Shown here piece by piece: positions 59,650-64,000 of a stretch of DNA of 64,000 nucleotides. Within the stretch, counting starts at the first letter, position 1, and every line of letters begins with the position of its first letter. The translations under genes and the position numbers were made by a program. Under the pieces are notes generated by a model. It worked only from the letters and a program-made list of their open reading frames with translations. It was not told the DNA's origin and made no database searches. The DNA is from Himantopus leucocephalus (taxonomy: Eukaryota; Chordata; Aves; Charadriiformes; Recurvirostridae), in NCBI GenBank assembly GCA_003993805.1, contig RSEF01000003.1, positions 106,899,958-106,963,957 on the forward strand, written 5' to 3'.

Positions 59650-62600
59650 GACTCATTATCTCTCATAATCTTTCCCTGAGGCTGCTGGAAGACAAGGATC
59701 AAGATGCTAGCAAAAGTATAGCATATACATAAGCAACTTTCCATTCAGTTCAGAAGTAAACAGGGAGGTAGTCATCGTCACAGGACACAGGAGTGACATG
59801 AAGCCTTCAGGCTGTGAAACCCTACATTCTCTTCAGAACAGCTTCTTAAAAAAAAGATTCCAGCCTGGATGAAAAATACAGGTAAGTTTTATTAGGCCTT
59901 GCCACAGTTGCAAATATGTAATTGCCTTCCCACCTGCTTTTGGAGACCCCGTATTTATTATTGTCTCTGTAGGTTTTTAGGGGTGGATATTTGTGATACA
60001 ACGCTATAACACTGTTCTTCCCTGTTCTGAACATATTGCCTATCTGGTCTGGCAAACTGGAGGAAACTCATAGCTTTCTCCTGCAATGATCTCAGGAAAT
60101 GTGTGCAGGGGGCCTCTGCAAACATTAATTGCGTGGCCATTCTCTGCAGACTGCATTCACTCTCTCCTGGTGTGAACTACATATGAATTACAGCAGGCTT
60201 GTCCCAGGATGGCAAGATGCACACTTGTGCTCTGCCCTTGGACGTGGGGGTGAAGGCCCTGGGCTGTTATCAGCAGAACTACCTCCAGGACCAGGAGAGG
60301 GAGATGCAGTAGCTCTGGCTTTCTGCTATAGCTGAGGGCTCCTCTGAGCTATGTGGATGTATGCCGCCCTCAGTTGGCACTGCCTCAGGAACTTTTGTGA
60401 GCCTCTTCATTTTCCACATAATTGTGTTCAGAGAAATGGTTTACAAAGAAAAGATGCCTATCAGAAAGAACGAAGGGCAGATGCACGGTCATGGGGAGAC
60501 AGCAAGATGAGATTCTAATCCTTGTCTTTATAGCAATTTTGACAGTTCTTTGACTTATTCTGATGTGAAATCAGTGTAATTGCAGTACCCTTAGGGGACT
60601 TATAGTTTGTTCTGATGTGGAAAAGGGAATTCACGCTGTATACGCATAGTCAAAGAAGCTACTCTGACTCTGTCACTGTTTTAACATCAAATAGGTTGTC
60701 AACTCTGTCTTGTCTAAGCTTCCTTATGACTGCTTCTTCTTTCTATCATCATTTCTGGATTAAGGATGAGCCTGTTATTCTGCATCCCTTCTTTCTCCCC
60801 TTCCACCCTGGCTCCCAAAGGCTTACCTTCAGGATGGCAGAAGAAATATGTGTTGAGGAGCTAGACCAGCAAGGCATTTTTGTTGGAAATTCTTGACTTG
60901 CCAAGGCTATGGCAATACTCTGGAGACATATCTCTATGATGAATATTCCAATATCAAAAGCTTTTGAAATTGTTGACAGAGCCTATTTCAAAAATTTTAA
61001 AACAGAAATATTGGCTTGGTTGGTTCTTTTAATTGAGTTTTTGTTTTGAAATGTTGATCCTCACTAAAAGGTGAAGAAAAAAGCAAATGTCAAAACTGAA
61101 AGCAAACAGCTTGTTGTTATTGAAAAAAAATCTGAATTGACCTGATTCAAGTTGTTTTCAGAGGAACAGCTTGCAAAACAATAACAAATTTTCAAATTTT
61201 TATTTCATTTTGGATCAGAAATAACTTCAAAAACTTAAAAATTCTCCCAGAACAGGAAAACTCTTTCCCGAATATCTACCACACCCACTCTTCCAGCAGC
61301 CTTCTGGAGCCAAAGATTGCAGCAGGCATCAGTGAAAGGGAGTTCAGTGAGGGCTGGAGCACGTACAGTATGTTAAACACTGATAGCACAATTGCAGAAG
61401 AGCCTGCCTTCTCCATCCTGCCTGCTGTAAGCAATGGATTACCCATTCCTACTCTGACATGGAGCTTGGATGTGCATGAAAGACGTCCAAAACTGAAGTG
61501 ATTCAAAAAGGATGTGCTACTAACAGTAGGCTTTGGGTAGGGTAACTAGTGGTCCTTCTCCTAAAAAAACCACCTTTCTCTTCCTTTACAAGGATTCACT
61601 TTGCCTAGCTGAATTATTCAGCTGTGGCATAGAGGAACTGTATCCTTTTATGAGGTTTTCTTTGCTACCTTGGTGTTTTCTGTTTTATGTGTTCGTTGGC
61701 CTTCCTGAGGCCCTCATGAGTGGCTTACTGTATGTGTTTTTGCAATCATTTTCTGCTCTGCTTATCTGATTGGGTTCATTTTGAGCTATTTGTAGACAGT
61801 ACAAAAAGAGACCAGATTAAAATCAATGCAGACATTGTGTTCCCACACATGCCCTGTATTCCTAGGTATTAGAAACGGGAATGAGTCATCCAGCAATACA
61901 GTTAAGTACTGACAAATGGTTGTCTAAAGCTCTGATAAGTAAAATCTCTTTGACTTATTGCATATTTTCTGTCTCCACATACTGCTGGTATAAATCTAAG
62001 ACAAAAATCTAGTCTCTGCTTCCCCAAGGACAGAACTTGCAGTCTTCGTTCAGGTATATTTTCCAATGACATGTGTGGGAGTTTGGAGGACTAGAGCACT
62101 GAGACTAAATTTATGTCTTGGGACAGAGAAAAATAAAATAATCCCCCCCTTATGAACAGCACTTGTCTGCATCTATGCAAATGCACATGTGTCTCTGCAA
62201 CCAGAGAACAATGATATTTTTTAAGCTTTGTTTGGTTATGTTGCTTCTCTCCAACTCAAGGGATGTTTCACTTTCTAAATCATGCTGAGCACACCAGGTT
62301 TTAGCTGTTAAAAAGTTAACAATGAAATGAAGAAAAGTGACAATTGTGATAGAAAGGTTAATAAAATATCACCTGAAGACAACTCAATGTTTTATCTGTA
62401 GTGTTTATTTTAAGCATATTCCTTGAGAATTGGGTTGGTTTAGCTGCAGGGCTGTAGTTAAAGTCTTTTTACAACAGAGGAAGAACGATTTACTAGATAT
62501 ATTATTTACGTGAAGAATAGTATAGGAGTTTATTCTCAAGGCTGTGCTTAAATGAGAAACAGACGCACAGAGTGATTATTTCAGAGGAACAGAAGATCTC

Positions 62601-62886
62601 ACTGAATAACCTTCCCCAATTATTTTTTTAACATTAACATGTCTACTCCAGTCAAATGCATAATTCACTTGCTAATGCTGGGAGAAGGATGGAGCTGGCT
62701 TCTCCTGCCTTTTCATAGGAGTCTTTTAGAGTCCCTTTTAACGACTGAAAAGAGCATGTCAGTCCTGCTTCTCCATTGTGTGTTTGAAGCCCTTTAAATT
62801 TACCTTCTAACTGGAAATTGTCTTATTCCCAACATACACAAATTTTCACCCATATTCTGGCCAGCTGAAAGTGCCTGATGGTGTTT

Positions 62887-62909
62887 CCCCCCCCCCCCCC
62901 CCCCCCCCC
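62887..62909. repeat. poly(C) homopolymer, about 23 bases, ending at N
   Basis: A C run that stops at the N at 62910, then a CT-rich stretch. The true length is uncertain. Confidence 0.9.
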
Positions 62910-64000
62910 NTTCTCTTGCTCTCTCTCTTTTTAAAATATGTGTGCAAGAGACATTGGAATTTGTTAAGGTTGTCCTGAGCTGGGCATTAAAAATCATAGG
63001 CAGAAAATATGTAAACATATTCTCCCAAGTCTGTCACATGCTTCACTGTCAGAGCCCTCTTGTTCGAATGCTGGGATGCTCAGGAGCAGAAGCAGCAAAG
63101 CAAGCAATGGCTCTGATGACAGTATGTAGGAATTAGACTGAAATATTTGAATGCAAGCAGTCAAAGATGCAAAACTAAAGCCTCATCCTCTCCTTCCTGC
63201 CTTGCTTGCTTGTGTGAGTACCCCCTCTGCCCCAGCTCCCTTTAAGCACTCCCCAACTCCCTCCGTGACCTGCCCACTGCTTCTACCCACTCCTGGGCAG
63301 AAATCTGCAATTCTCCTTCTCCCAGAGGCAGCCCTGGGCTATGGCATCCTGTGTACCTACCGTCCTGAGTGCAAGACATATCTCTGTGACTTCGCTAACA
63401 AACAAACAGCACATGCATTTAGATTTTATTAAAAATAAATTCCAAAAGAAAACACTCTGCTGAACACACATCTTCCCCTGAGGAGAGAAACAGAGAGCAC
63501 AAACATTTGACAGATGTTGGTCACGTTGCTCAGTGTGCTACTGGAAGGCACTGAGACACTGTGGTGATGGGAGCAGTATTAGAAAGGGCACACACAAGAA
63601 CAGAGCAAAGATATGGTGAGATATTTAGCCTGCTACACTTTGCTACTTCCAGCTCTTGAAGACATTTGCGGAAAGTTATAATGAGAATAAAGCATAATCC
63701 CAAAATGGATTTTGTCCTTAAACTTGCTGCAAAGGTTATAGCAAACTGAGCTACGCTCTTGTTTCAAACCCTGTCGACTTTGCTTTTAAAGATTTGATTA
63801 GGAGTTGTTTCACAAACTGTGAAACATACCATCCCCTCTATGTAATGTCTTTTGCTTCCCAACCATTCATATTCAGAATTAAAAAATAGAAATGGTCAAG
63901 TGGAATTGACCCTTGTGTACTAAAATAGCATGAGTTGTAAGTTCAGCTTCAGGAAATCTGGTCTTCTGGAACAAATACTCAGTAGATGCTGATATGCTTT

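Larger units (their letters stand above)
59309..64000. other. Intergenic DNA, no gene seen
   Basis: AT-rich sequence to the window end. It holds a T15-G5-(GT)n tract at 59618-59649 and a C23 run at 62887-62909. Open frames are below 100 codons with no recognisable family. Confidence 0.65.

Noticed and set aside
1..64000. CRISPR arrays, operons, prophage or bacterial defence systems
   Set aside because: The window is vertebrate nuclear DNA; no regularly spaced repeats or prokaryotic gene layout are present.
1..64000. Endogenous retrovirus
   Set aside because: No paired LTRs, primer-binding site or gag/pol/env-like frames; the only reverse transcriptase found belongs to CR1.

Overview
The window looks like bird nuclear DNA. 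It has one recognisable protein-coding exon, several CR1 LINE retrotransposon fragments (the dominant avian interspersed repeat), a few very old MIR-like SINE relics, and no Alu, L1 or other mammal-specific repeats. I cannot name the species. Four single Ns, all beside long homopolymers, indicate a draft assembly.

Layout. Positions 1-6030 are the 3' part of an intron. Positions 6031-6499 are the last coding exon of TRIB2 (Tribbles pseudokinase 2) on the + strand, followed by a 3'UTR of about 1.9 kb that ends at overlapping AATAAA signals at 8354-8363. The first and second coding exons are not in the window and must lie upstream. The remaining ~55.6 kb (8386-64000) has no convincing protein-coding exon, rRNA, tRNA or CRISPR. 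This fits the large gene-poor interval known downstream of TRIB2 in vertebrates. Open frames in this part are short, are mirrored on the opposite strand or lie in repeats, and resemble no family I recognise.

Repeats. The largest element is a 5'-truncated CR1 at 22510-24277 on the minus strand. It carries the reverse transcriptase half of ORF2 in one continuous 555-codon register, broken by three nonsense codons. Shorter CR1 3' ends lie at 11625-11705 (+), 39850-39887 (-), 51885-51968 (+) and 58905-59308 (+). MIR-like relics are at 48600-48720 and 50863-50995, and less surely at 38827-38935. Tandem repeats include an 81-bp duplication in the TRIB2 intron, a 12-bp minisatellite near 12.0 kb, and (CCCTT)n and (TTCTA)n microsatellites.

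Biology. The exon encodes the C-lobe of the pseudokinase and the tail that recruits the COP1 ubiquitin ligase. The 3'UTR holds candidate post-transcriptional control sites: miR-511, miR-26/1297 and let-7 seed matches, a Pumilio element, an AU-rich element and a possible RNA G-quadruplex. The desert may hold distal enhancers; I flag motif-dense stretches, but conservation cannot be tested from one sequence. I found no evidence of a novel multi-gene system. The most useful leads are the 3'UTR regulatory sites, a cluster of four TGCGTG cores near 17.48 kb, and the unusually frame-preserved CR1.
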